Shown here: positions 1 through 7,649 of the stretch, one piece after another
Layout: each line of letters opens with the position of its first letter
How positions within the stretch are numbered: the first letter of the stretch is position 1
The notes under the pieces: model-generated
Told to the model about the DNA's origin: nothing
Database searches by the model: none
Seen by the model: the letters and a program-made list of their open reading frames with translations, nothing else
NCBI GenBank assembly: GCA_014595895.1
Contig: JABUKB010000002.1
Location: forward strand, 222,868-286,867
DNA: 64,000 nucleotides
Reading direction: 5' to 3'
Source: Lysinibacillus odysseyi
GTDB lineage: Bacteria; Bacillota; Bacilli; Bacillales_A; Planococcaceae
Translations under genes and position numbers: made by a program

Positions 1-421
1 AGTTCCCCCAGCGGCCAATAATCTGCCCTACTAATATACTTGGAGCAGCAATATCGGCAAGTTTCAAGAAACTGACACCACGTTTTTTTGCGAAAATATA
101 TGCTGTAATAAAGGCACCAATCAGCGCTCCATGAATGGCAATCCCGCCATTCCAAATTTGAATAATTTTCCCTGGATGAGCCCCGTAGTAATCCCACTTC
201 ATTGCTACATAATAAATACGTGCGGAAATGATGGCGATTGGGACCGCCCAAAGCAACATGTCCCCCATAAAATCTTCATGCAGTCCACGTTTTACTGCTT
301 CTCTTTGTGCCATGAAATAAGCCAAGACAATACCAAGTGCAATTAATATCCCGTACCATCGTACCGATAAAGGACCGATACTAAAGGCTACTGGATCAAT
401 TGCCATTAAATATACATTCAT
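1..421 (-). CDS. lgt: Prolipoprotein diacylglyceryl transferase, N-terminal part (cut by window edge)
   Basis: Transfers diacylglycerol from phosphatidylglycerol to the lipobox cysteine of prelipoproteins in the cytoplasmic membrane, the first step of lipoprotein maturation. The visible 140 residues begin [20 protein letters not shown] and continue with WYGILIALG, the YYVAMKW stretch, the [13 protein letters not shown] segment and the start of the Lgt signature (GQIIGRWGN), all characteristic of the family. Several hydrophobic helices are visible. The ATG at 421 is preceded by AAAGGAGA. It lies 18 bp downstream of hprK on the same strand, the hprK-lgt arrangement known from Bacillus. The C-terminal half is outside the window. 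Clients visible in this window include CccB, PrsA, the YtkA-like protein, the propeller lipoprotein and the secreted beta-lactamase-fold protein. Confidence 0.96.
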   Translation of the reverse strand, partial: MNVYLMAIDPVAFSIGPLSVRWYGILIALGIVLAYFMAQREAVKRGLHEDFMGDMLLWAVPIAIISARIYYVAMKWDYYGAHPGKIIQIWNGGIAIHGALIGAFITAYIFAKKRGVSFLKLADIAAPSILVGQIIGRWGN

Positions 422-439
422 TATAATCTCCTTTACCTC

Positions 440-1378
440 TTAAAAATCATCCATCTCATCTTTTGATGCAATCATATTATCCAATCTACGTGAAAACTCC
501 TCCGCTGCATTGACACCCATCTTTTTCAGACGATAATTCATTGCTGCTACCTCAATAATAACAGATACATTGCGTCCTGGCTGTACCGGGATTGTTAGCT
601 TCGTTACATCTGTGTCAATGATACGCATCTTCTCTTCATCTAACCCCAGGCGATCATATACTTTTTCTGGGTCCCAGTTTTCGAGTTCTACGATAAGGGT
701 AATCCGCTTATAAGGTCTTACTGCACTCGCGCCAAATAGCGTCATAATATCAATAATACCAATACCACGAATTTCTAGTAAATGCTCAAGCAACGGTGGT
801 GGACTCCCAATGAGCAAATTTTCAGATTCCTGGCGTATTTCTACACAGTCATCGGCTACTAAGCGGTGTCCCTTTTTCACAAGCTCTAGAGCTGTTTCAC
901 TTTTCCCAACCCCGCTCTTTCCGATTAGCATTACTCCAATCCCGTACACGTCCACTAGTACCCCGTGAATAGCTGTCGTCGGTGCGAGCTTGCTTTCTAA
1001 AAAATTGGTAAGCACGCTAGAAAAACGGGTTGTTGACAATTTTGTTTTCAAAACAGGGACATGATTTTTGTCAGATGCCTCAATCAGTTCCTGAGGTACG
1101 GTCAATTCTCGTGAAATAATAATGGCCGGTGTACTCTGAGCGCACAAGCGTGTCATACGGTCACGACGGTCAATAGCTGGGAGCATCTCGAAAAATGATA
1201 ATTCCGTTTTACCTAATAGCTGCACTCGATTCGCTGGATAATGCATAAAGTAGCCTGCCATTTCTAACCCTGGTCTTGAAATATCACTCACTGTAATATA
1301 ACGGCCGATTCCTTCTTTACCACTGATCAGCTCTAAGTCGAACTTCTCCATAACATCTCTCGTTGTTACTTGAATCAT
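440..1378 (-). CDS. hprK: HPr kinase/phosphorylase
   Basis: Phosphorylates and dephosphorylates Ser46 of HPr (PtsH) and of Crh, setting carbon catabolite repression through CcpA. The 312-residue protein has the usual length. An N-terminal domain is followed by [10 protein letters not shown] with the conserved His near residue 138, a Walker A loop GKSGVGKSE at about 153-161, and the family signature [11 protein letters not shown] near residue 201. The reading frame extends 50 codons further upstream, but the ATG at 1378 (MIQVTT) is preceded by GGAGAG and gives the family's standard N-terminus, so I chose it. lgt follows 18 bp downstream. A terminator at about 1494-1526 separates this gene from cccB upstream. 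Confidence 0.97.
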   Translation of the reverse strand: MIQVTTRDVMEKFDLELISGKEGIGRYITVSDISRPGLEMAGYFMHYPANRVQLLGKTELSFFEMLPAIDRRDRMTRLCAQSTPAIIISRELTVPQELIEASDKNHVPVLKTKLSTTRFSSVLTNFLESKLAPTTAIHGVLVDVYGIGVMLIGKSGVGKSETALELVKKGHRLVADDCVEIRQESENLLIGSPPPLLEHLLEIRGIGIIDIMTLFGASAVRPYKRITLIVELENWDPEKVYDRLGLDEEKMRIIDTDVTKLTIPVQPGRNVSVIIEVAAMNYRLKKMGVNAAEEFSRRLDNMIASKDEMDDF

Positions 1379-1493
1379 ATTTAACTCTCCAATCATACAA
1401 CTTACATATTTCTCTATTCTATCATGCACGAACCACCTATACATGATTAAGTATTTAAAAATAGTAAAAAAATTAGATTCCCTCTCCCCACAT

Positions 1494-1526
1494 AAAAAGA
1501 GCCACTCCAAGGAGTAGCTCTCTTTC
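1494..1526. terminator. Terminator between cccB and hprK
   Basis: Inverted repeat GAGCCACTCC/GGAGTAGCTC (1499-1508 and 1511-1520, one mismatch, 2-nt loop). It has an A-run on its left, which reads as a T-tract for minus-strand transcription from cccB. It lies directly downstream of the cccB stop codon. Confidence 0.8.
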
Positions 1527-1537
1527 ATACTGTTACA

Positions 1538-1873
1538 TTATTTTTTTTCTGCTAACCAAGCTGCTAAAGCCTTGGCATCTTCACCTTGCACTAGTCCACC
1601 TGGCATACCTTTGTCAGTACCGTTTTCGATAATATTTAAAATCTCTTCCTCACTATACTTTGCACCTATTTTGTCTAATGCTGGTGCACTTGCTCCTTGC
1701 AATTGCCCACCATGGCAAGTTGCGCAACGTTGCTGTGCGACTGTCTCAGCTGCTTCAGTTGTTTCACCTGTGTTTGTATCTGTTTCTTTGTCTGTTGCTG
1801 AATCGTCGCCGCCACATGCCCCAAGCATTAATGCCGAGCCGAATACAAGCGTTGCTAACCATTTCTTTTTCAT
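1538..1873 (-). CDS. cccB: Cytochrome c-551, membrane-anchored lipoprotein
   Basis: Small electron-transfer cytochrome tethered to the outside of the cell membrane. The 111 residues start with a lipoprotein signal peptide (MKKKW, hydrophobic core, lipobox LGAC near residue 19). An acidic, Thr-rich linker follows, then one haem c site CATCH near residue 50 and the distal methionine in GMPGG. Length and layout match Bacillus CccB, which donates electrons to cytochrome c oxidase. I chose the ATG at 1873 because GGAGGGG precedes it; the open frame runs 15 codons further upstream. A YitT-family gene lies upstream on the same strand, 65 bp away, as in the cccB-yvjA neighbourhood of B. subtilis. Confidence 0.93.
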   Translation of the reverse strand: MKKKWLATLVFGSALMLGACGGDDSATDKETDTNTGETTEAAETVAQQRCATCHGGQLQGASAPALDKIGAKYSEEEILNIIENGTDKGMPGGLVQGEDAKALAAWLAEKK

Positions 1874-1938
1874 TTTTAAACCCCTCCAAAAATGAATTAT
1901 TTGTACGATTTGTCGCACTGTGTCCTATTATAACATTT

Positions 1939-2790
1939 TTAGGCACGTTTGAAACCTTCTCCCAACACTTCATAGGCATTCGAAACAATTACAAAAGCCG
2001 TTGGGTCAATCGTTTTGACAATTTGTTTCAGCTTTGTAAATTCCGTTTGATAGACAACAACCATCAATAAAGGTCGTTCATCCCCTGTGTAACCGCCAAA
2101 TGCCGGGATTTTGGTTACACCTCGATTAATTTCTGCAAAAATAGCATCTCGAATAGCATCTTGATCTTTTGTAATAATATAGACCATTTTGGACTGACTG
2201 AAACCTAACTGCACAATATCAATCGTTTTCGTTGTGACATACAGTCCAATGATGGCATATAATCCCTTTTCAATATCAAAAACAATGGCTGCACTGACAG
2301 CAATAATGCCATCGATTACCAATACACTTGTCCCCAGTGTAAGCCCTGTATATTTGGTAATGATTTGAGCCAATAAGTCAGTTCCGCCTGTTGAGGCTCT
2401 TCCTTTAAATACAAAGCCAATCCCTGTCCCTACCACAATGCCTCCAAAAATAGCACCTAATAGTGGATTTAAGGTCCAAGCCTCCCAACTTCCCGTTAAA
2501 ATAACAAAAAACGGTAGCGATAGCGTACCAACCAGTGACTTCAGACCGAAATTGCGCCCTAAAAAAATAACACCTGCAATAAATAATGGAATATTGAAAG
2601 CATATTGCACGAGCCCTGCGTTCCAGCCAAATAAACCATTTAAAATCGTACTAATACCACTGACACCCCCAGAAGCTATCTGGTTCGGAAACAAAAAAAC
2701 ATTAAATCCAACGGCTACAATTGCTGCACCAATTAGGACATAGATATATTCTAAAATGGTATCTTTTCTTACGCTATTCTCATGTAGCAT
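1939..2790 (-). CDS. YitT-family membrane protein (YvjA-like)
   Basis: The 283-residue protein has five or six hydrophobic segments in its N-terminal half, including the conserved LFPNQIASGGVSGIS and GRASTGGTDLLAQII stretches. It ends in a soluble domain of about 80 residues (from VYIITKDQDAI, with GYTGDERPLL) of the DUF2179 type. This is the YitT/DUF161-DUF2179 architecture. The biochemical role of the family is not established. The ATG at 2790 has GGAGAT upstream. Its position next to cccB suggests the ortholog of B. subtilis yvjA; the family assignment is firm, the orthology is inferred from synteny. Confidence 0.9.
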   Translation of the reverse strand: MLHENSVRKDTILEYIYVLIGAAIVAVGFNVFLFPNQIASGGVSGISTILNGLFGWNAGLVQYAFNIPLFIAGVIFLGRNFGLKSLVGTLSLPFFVILTGSWEAWTLNPLLGAIFGGIVVGTGIGFVFKGRASTGGTDLLAQIITKYTGLTLGTSVLVIDGIIAVSAAIVFDIEKGLYAIIGLYVTTKTIDIVQLGFSQSKMVYIITKDQDAIRDAIFAEINRGVTKIPAFGGYTGDERPLLMVVVYQTEFTKLKQIVKTIDPTAFVIVSNAYEVLGEGFKRA

Positions 2791-2849
2791 ACATATCTCC
2801 TTTATTATCCTCTTTATAAATGTAGCAAGATTATAGCAGATATCAAAAG

Positions 2850-2884
2850 AAAAAGAACTTCATGAAGTTGAAGTCCTCTTTCCA
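2850..2884 (-). terminator. Terminator of the EAL-HDOD gene
   Basis: Read on the minus strand, a GAGGACTTC/GAAGTTC imperfect hairpin is followed by a T-rich run. It starts a few bases downstream of the EAL-HDOD stop codon. Confidence 0.6.
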
Positions 2885-2887
2885 CTC

Positions 2888-4129
2888 TCAATAAGTTTTA
2901 AATGTAGCTTCTACCCATTGCTCCACTTCTTGCTTTAGTTGCATTACTGTTTCTCTAGAAAGATTCAACTCCTTAGCATAATGCTCTACTTTTTCCCAAT
3001 CTGATTTATTCAACGCTATACTAAATTCTAAATATGGTGTCATCTCTGTTTTCGCACCTGAAATCGTAAATGAAACTTCCTCAGAAAATGGCAATTGTCG
3101 CAATATTAAATGCATAGGACGTCTTAATAAAGCGTCAATTAATGAAAAAAGACCGATCAGAAAATATTCCGAGTAGTTCTTCTTGCGATTTGCCTTGGCG
3201 ACTTTTTCACATATTTTCGCACGAAATAGCGAGCTGCGCATTAATTCTGCATAGACATCGGAGTGTTCTCTTTCTTCCATTTCACGCATAGCCAGCAAAT
3301 AAATCCACTTACGTAGTTCTGCTAAGCCAATCATAAGCACAGCTTGCTTAATGGATCGAACTTTCGATTTAGAACGCTTGGTTGATTTCTCGATAAGCTG
3401 CAATATTTTAAATGATAGCGAGATATCCTGCTCGATATTTTTGGCCACCTCATTCATATCAGGTTCTTCATCGCGCAATAATGTAATGATATGAAAACAC
3501 TGCAAGGCATTAGCCGGAATATCTGTCGAGGTTATTACCTGAGGCTGTTCAAAGAAATAGCCTTGGTATAAAGAGTATCCGGAATTTTTGGCTACTTCAA
3601 ATTGATTGCGTGTCTCTACCTTTTCCGCCAGTAATTTTATATGGGGGAATTTCGTTTTTACTTTATTTTCGATTTCCATGCGCTCTACTAACGGCGTTAG
3701 TAGAAAGTCCACTTTTATATAATCTATATAGACAAATAATTCATCGTATATTTGAACCTTTTCATCTAAAACAAAATCATCTAGAGCTACTTTAAATCCT
3801 TTTCTTTTTAATTGATGAATCCGCTCGATTAGTTCGTAGGTAATGGGAACATCCTCCAAGATTTCAACTACTACCATGGAAGGGTCCAAATAATCGGTGA
3901 GGGGACCCATTAGCAAATTTTCAGTAAAATTAACAAAACAAGGTCGGCCTTTCGTTACTTCATCTATTCCAATATTGACAAAAGAATTAATCAGGACATC
4001 CAAAGTAGCCTGATCCGAATCGACCACCGGAAAAGTATTGTGTGTGCTTTTATCTCTATATAATAGCTCGTATGCTACGACTTGCTCATGGATGTTGAAA
4101 ATAGGCTGTCTACCGATGAATACCTCCAT
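2888..4129 (-). CDS. EAL-HDOD signalling protein (YuxH type)
   Basis: The 413 residues form an N-terminal EAL-like domain (1 to about 200) and a C-terminal HDOD domain (about 205-390). In the EAL part, YELLYR replaces the classical EALLR. VNFTENLL, VVVEILED, ALDDF, DYIKVDF, LLAEKVET and GYSLYQGYFF match the usual metal- and nucleotide-binding positions, so many key residues are present, although the loop after DDF is atypical. EAL-HDOD proteins of this class (Bacillus YuxH) are generally viewed as c-di-GMP-binding or non-catalytic signalling proteins; whether this one cleaves c-di-GMP cannot be read from sequence. The ATG at 4129 follows GCGAGG. It is monocistronic with its own terminator. 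Confidence 0.88.
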   Translation of the reverse strand: MEVFIGRQPIFNIHEQVVAYELLYRDKSTHNTFPVVDSDQATLDVLINSFVNIGIDEVTKGRPCFVNFTENLLMGPLTDYLDPSMVVVEILEDVPITYELIERIHQLKRKGFKVALDDFVLDEKVQIYDELFVYIDYIKVDFLLTPLVERMEIENKVKTKFPHIKLLAEKVETRNQFEVAKNSGYSLYQGYFFEQPQVITSTDIPANALQCFHIITLLRDEEPDMNEVAKNIEQDISLSFKILQLIEKSTKRSKSKVRSIKQAVLMIGLAELRKWIYLLAMREMEEREHSDVYAELMRSSLFRAKICEKVAKANRKKNYSEYFLIGLFSLIDALLRRPMHLILRQLPFSEEVSFTISGAKTEMTPYLEFSIALNKSDWEKVEHYAKELNLSRETVMQLKQEVEQWVEATFKTY

Positions 4130-4277
4130 ACAACTGGCCTCGCTTTATAATTTCTATTTTTTTATTCATAATACCATATAAATAATCTAGAAATATTAAC
4201 AATAACAAAATTTACTATAAAATAAGTAGATTTTTCTAGGTAGAACGATTCACCTAGTCTTGACGCAGATTATTTCG

Positions 4278-5627
4278 TTATGCCTCAAACTTCATTTCCC
4301 GGCCATTGCCATCTACGAGTGTTATTTTCTCCCTATCAATCCAAGGCCATTGAAGCTGTATAAACACTATAGCAGCTTGGATATCTTCTAGGGGGTTCTC
4401 TGCAGGCTGAGCGAAAAGCTGGTTATAACCAAAGCTCCCTCTATTATTGATATAGATCACTGCTTGATTTTGCATCACCCGTGATTGATAGTGGGGTTGC
4501 CACGTGTTGGTATGCATTTTCTGAGGGGGTGATATGATAATGGTAAGGGGGTACGTTTGACCCTCTTCAATCGTTGGCTTCATCATCCAGGCATACATCG
4601 TTCCCATGTCTGTTGTTACGGAGAACGGCTCTGGCAGAGAAGATGCATGAACAGGCTGTGCCGGTGTAAGATATCTTCGTTCCCCTGTAGTAATATCCAG
4701 AAATGCTAGTCTCTCCGGCATAATCGGATTACTGATCACCGCTATTCCCCAGTTCCCGCTCCGTGCCATACTGAAGTCCATAATATGTTCTTCTTCAGGA
4801 CTTGCCGGAAAAATACTTCCATATAAATCGGCATAGTACAGCCTCACATCTCCCATGACCGATAATGGAAAATATAATGCATCCGTTTCTGTCCAAGCAA
4901 TTTGCTGCCATGTTGGCCGTTCGGTTACTGAATAATCTCCTACCGGTGCATCTAACATCTCTGTTACGTTTTGTGTCGTGTTTAGTACTTGATCATAAAC
5001 AAAAACTGCCGGGAAAGTCGCTGCTCCACATGTCGTTTCCTGGCCTACATAGGAAATATACTGATCGCTGAACGAAAAGGCTACATGGCGAATATGTTGG
5101 CGTGTTCTATCGATACACTGACGTGTTTCTCGTGCAGTATCTACTATATATAAAGCATGTTCCACTGCGTCCTCTACGATTAGTTGTTGACCGTTATGGG
5201 AAACTGCTAGGAGCTTTTGCTGTTTAGCAGGCATAAAGTTATCTATTTGAGGAGTTGTAACACTATGCTTTAAAATCGTATAACTACCTTTTACAGCGAG
5301 CCACAGCCATTCCCCGCCAGGCCCCCATTCGTATCTTTCTATTCCTTGTGCCACATTTGTGATTTGTTTGATAACTTGCTGTCGATCTATTGTGAATAGT
5401 TGGGGAGCCCCCTTTTTCTTCATTAAAAAAGCAATACTCTGACCATCCGGCGACCACTTTATTTGGGAAATAGCTTGTCCTTCAAACCACGTTTGTAGCT
5501 TATCCGTCGTTAAATCGATATGTATGATTCGATCGATTGATCCTATTTTTTGTATAAAAGTAGCCTCTTTTTCTGAAGGAGCTATTTGTGGATTTGTTAT
5601 CATAGAATACTGTACTTCTTCTATCAT
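4278..5627 (-). CDS. Propeller protein with truncated S9 peptidase-like domain, no catalytic serine
   Basis: A 449-residue protein without signal peptide or membrane segment. Residues about 15-330 contain propeller-type repeats (for example IKWSPDGQSIAFLMKK, a TolB/WD40-like blade). The C-terminal part, from PEPFSVTTDMGTMYAWMMKP through PLTIIISPP and YINNRGSFGYNQLF to WIDREKITLVDGNGRE, resembles the start of the alpha/beta-hydrolase domain of S9 prolyl oligopeptidases. Active members continue with a GGSYGG-type nucleophile elbow and about 200 more residues carrying Asp and His. Here the protein stops within about ten residues. Only about 150 bp follow before the next gene, so no hidden remainder exists. 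I choose the ATG at 5627 (GAGGG six bases upstream) over the TTG at 5630. A catalytic peptidase role is therefore unlikely; real function unknown. Confidence 0.75.
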   Translation of the reverse strand: MIEEVQYSMITNPQIAPSEKEATFIQKIGSIDRIIHIDLTTDKLQTWFEGQAISQIKWSPDGQSIAFLMKKKGAPQLFTIDRQQVIKQITNVAQGIERYEWGPGGEWLWLAVKGSYTILKHSVTTPQIDNFMPAKQQKLLAVSHNGQQLIVEDAVEHALYIVDTARETRQCIDRTRQHIRHVAFSFSDQYISYVGQETTCGAATFPAVFVYDQVLNTTQNVTEMLDAPVGDYSVTERPTWQQIAWTETDALYFPLSVMGDVRLYYADLYGSIFPASPEEEHIMDFSMARSGNWGIAVISNPIMPERLAFLDITTGERRYLTPAQPVHASSLPEPFSVTTDMGTMYAWMMKPTIEEGQTYPLTIIISPPQKMHTNTWQPHYQSRVMQNQAVIYINNRGSFGYNQLFAQPAENPLEDIQAAIVFIQLQWPWIDREKITLVDGNGREMKFEA

Positions 5628-5719
5628 CAATTACCCTCAATTCTTTTTTGCCTAGTGTATCATGATTTTCATGCATCGAATACTTTGGTGCTGCCAAAAT
5701 GCTATTCCACCTAGCAATA

Positions 5720-5760
5720 AAAAGAGCCCGAAAAGCCAAATTCATTGTACTTTTCGGGCA
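5720..5760 (-). terminator. Terminator of lcfB, displaced by the inserted repeat
   Basis: Perfect 10-bp stem GCCCGAAAAG (5726-5735) / CTTTTCGGGC (5750-5759). On the minus strand it is followed by CTCTTTTT. This is a good intrinsic terminator for lcfB, but it lies about 200 bp beyond the lcfB stop because a mobile repeat sits between them. Confidence 0.8.
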
Positions 5761-5766
5761 TTCTAT

Positions 5767-5956
5767 TTTATCCCGCATTAACGGGTAGTAATTTATCTGT
5801 ATCGAAAGCGTTAGCGTCAGATACAAGACTCCCACCTCTAGGCTTAAGAAGGTCGAAAAGGATAGGTGGGAGATCAACTACCCGTAAAAGCCCGATTGGT
5901 TCAACTAACAATCAGTGGGGGATGAGGAACCCCCACTAATTGAAGTTTCACTTTAT
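5767..5956 (+). repeat. Structured mobile repeat, copy A (bcr1-like), flanked by TTTAT
   Basis: A 190-bp element bounded by TTTAT at 5767-5771 and 5952-5956. Its other copy lies inverted at 39076-39230 and matches closely over most of its length. Internal dyads include CTCCCACCT/AGGTGGGAG, GATTGGTT/TAACAATC and AGTGGGGG/CCCCCACT. Copy A has about 35 extra bases near 5791-5826 that form another small hairpin (TGTATC/GATACA) and are absent from copy B. It begins 4 bp beyond the lcfB stop codon. Length of the shorter copy (155 bp), hairpin-rich design and TTTAT flanks agree with what I recall of bcr1 repeats in the Bacillus cereus group; that identity is from memory and not verified. Confidence 0.85.
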
Positions 5957-5959
5957 TCC

Positions 5960-7513
5960 TCATGAATAAGTTTGTATAATTTCCTTCAAGGAACGTCTCA
6001 AAATTTTCCCTGTTGTGTTTTTTGGTAGTTCATCGATTATCTCGATCACTTTTGGTACTTTATATTTTACGATATGTTCTGCACAGTAGGCTTGTAAAGC
6101 TGTTGTGTCCATTGGCTCCTTCAGTACGACATACGCATGAACTGCTTCACCAAAGTCCGGATCAGGAGCGCCGATCACTGCTGCTTCCACTACATTTGGG
6201 TGTGCGTACAGTATTTCTTCCACTTCACGCGGGTAAACATTATACCCGCCAACAATAATCATATCTTTTTTGCGGTCTACGATATAGAAGTAACCGTCCT
6301 CATCCTTGCGTGCTAAATCACCTGTATACAACCAGCCATCACGAATCGCGTTTGCTGTCTCTTCAGGTAGTTTGTAATAGCCTTTCATCACATTTGGTCC
6401 GCGGACTATTAACTCACCCACCTCTCCAACAGGTACTTCTTCTCCGTTTTCATCTACTACTTTATTTTCTACATTACTAATAGATTGGCCAATCGAGCCG
6501 GCCTTGCGCTCGCGGTCTAAGGGATTGAAACATGTAACAGGCGATGCCTCCGACAAACCATATCCTTCAGATACACGTACATTGAATTTTTCTTCAAAGT
6601 TATGTAACAAGGATACCGGTAACGATGCCCCGCCTGAAACGGCTAAACGAACCGTTTCAAAGGCTTTTGGATCGCCTTCTTCAAACTGATACAGGAAGTT
6701 ATACATAGTCGGTACGCCTGCAAAGACAGTTGCCTTGTAGTCACTCGCTATTTTGAATACTTCCCCTGGGCTAAAGCGCGGTATTATTAAAAGTGTAGCC
6801 CCTTTTATTAACGGCGCATTTACTACTACCGTTAAGGCAAATACATGAAACATTGGCAAAGTCGTAATAGCGCGGTCTGTTGTACGTATATCTAAATACT
6901 TTCCTACATCTCGTGCATTCGAATATAAGTTTTTATGCGTTAGCATCGCGCCTTTCGGATGGCCTGTCGTCCCGGACGTATACAAAATAACAGCTGTATC
7001 GTCCTCATGTATTGCGACCGGTTCCGCAACAGAAGGTGCCTGTTGTAACACCTGCATAAATAATTTTGTTTTTTCTCTCACTGCGTCAGATAATGCAGCA
7101 TATTTTTCACCAATATCAGACGTTGTCTCACATACAATATAGGTTTTGACATCCGGGAATGCTTTCATCCCCAGCTCTACAAGTGGCAATAGCATGTCGA
7201 GTGCTATTACTGCTTTGACGTCCCCATTTTTAATAATATAAGAAATTTCATCTGGCGTATAAATAGGGTTAATCGGAATTGCCGTCGCCCCTATACGCAT
7301 CGTAGCATATAGCGAAATAATAAAATGAGGTGTATTGCCAAGTAGCAAGGCTACATGGTCCCCTTTCCCGATTCCCATGTGCTGTAAAGAGGAAGCAAAT
7401 CTCCCAATGCTTTGCTCCAGCTCTCCATAGCTAGTTGCTTTGTCCATAAAATAATAAGCGGTTTTTTCTGGTTGTTTTAAAGCTTGTTGTCTCACATGTT
7501 CGACTAAATTCAA
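5960..7513 (-). CDS. lcfB: Long-chain fatty acid-CoA ligase
   Basis: Activates long-chain fatty acids to acyl-CoA with ATP for beta-oxidation. 517 residues of the AMP-binding superfamily. The P-loop YTSGTTGHPKGAMLTH lies near residue 175, the GYGLSEASP motif in the middle, the YTGDLARKDEDGYFYIVDRKKD hinge region near residue 400, and NTTGKILRRSL with the catalytic lysine at the C-terminus. I chose the TTG at 7513 (MNLVEHV). The AAAGGGGG Shine-Dalgarno is 9 bases upstream of it but abuts the ATG at 7522, and B. subtilis LcfB also begins MNLV. A FadR-like dyad lies at 7538-7553, upstream of the start. The mobile repeat sits directly behind the stop codon, before the terminator. Confidence 0.93.
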   Translation of the reverse strand: MNLVEHVRQQALKQPEKTAYYFMDKATSYGELEQSIGRFASSLQHMGIGKGDHVALLLGNTPHFIISLYATMRIGATAIPINPIYTPDEISYIIKNGDVKAVIALDMLLPLVELGMKAFPDVKTYIVCETTSDIGEKYAALSDAVREKTKLFMQVLQQAPSVAEPVAIHEDDTAVILYTSGTTGHPKGAMLTHKNLYSNARDVGKYLDIRTTDRAITTLPMFHVFALTVVVNAPLIKGATLLIIPRFSPGEVFKIASDYKATVFAGVPTMYNFLYQFEEGDPKAFETVRLAVSGGASLPVSLLHNFEEKFNVRVSEGYGLSEASPVTCFNPLDRERKAGSIGQSISNVENKVVDENGEEVPVGEVGELIVRGPNVMKGYYKLPEETANAIRDGWLYTGDLARKDEDGYFYIVDRKKDMIIVGGYNVYPREVEEILYAHPNVVEAAVIGAPDPDFGEAVHAYVVLKEPMDTTALQAYCAEHIVKYKVPKVIEIIDELPKNTTGKILRRSLKEIIQTYS

Positions 7514-7537
7514 TACACCCATCCCCCTTTAATCATA

Positions 7538-7553
7538 AATGAACTATCATTCA
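7538..7553. promoter_or_regulatory. Candidate FadR operator upstream of lcfB
   Basis: AATGAACTATCATTCA forms an imperfect dyad of TGAA/TTCA half-sites resembling the Bacillus FadR consensus (TGAATGA-type half-sites). It lies 25 bp upstream of the lcfB start. A related dyad precedes the enoyl-CoA hydratase gene at 36318-36334, which supports a shared fatty-acid-degradation regulator. Confidence 0.5.
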
Positions 7554-7649
7554 CTTTATCGCTATTATAAAATAGGTATATTAATAAAACAATACTCAAT
7601 TTCTACTTTATGCTTTTTTTTTGTCGAACATGTACTTTTTATTCTATTT

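Noticed and set aside
5767..5956. IS200/IS605-type end or TnpB-associated RNA
   Set aside because: The hairpins recall such ends, but both copies are bounded by TTTAT on each side and no tnpA or tnpB trace is nearby; a short non-autonomous repeat fits better.
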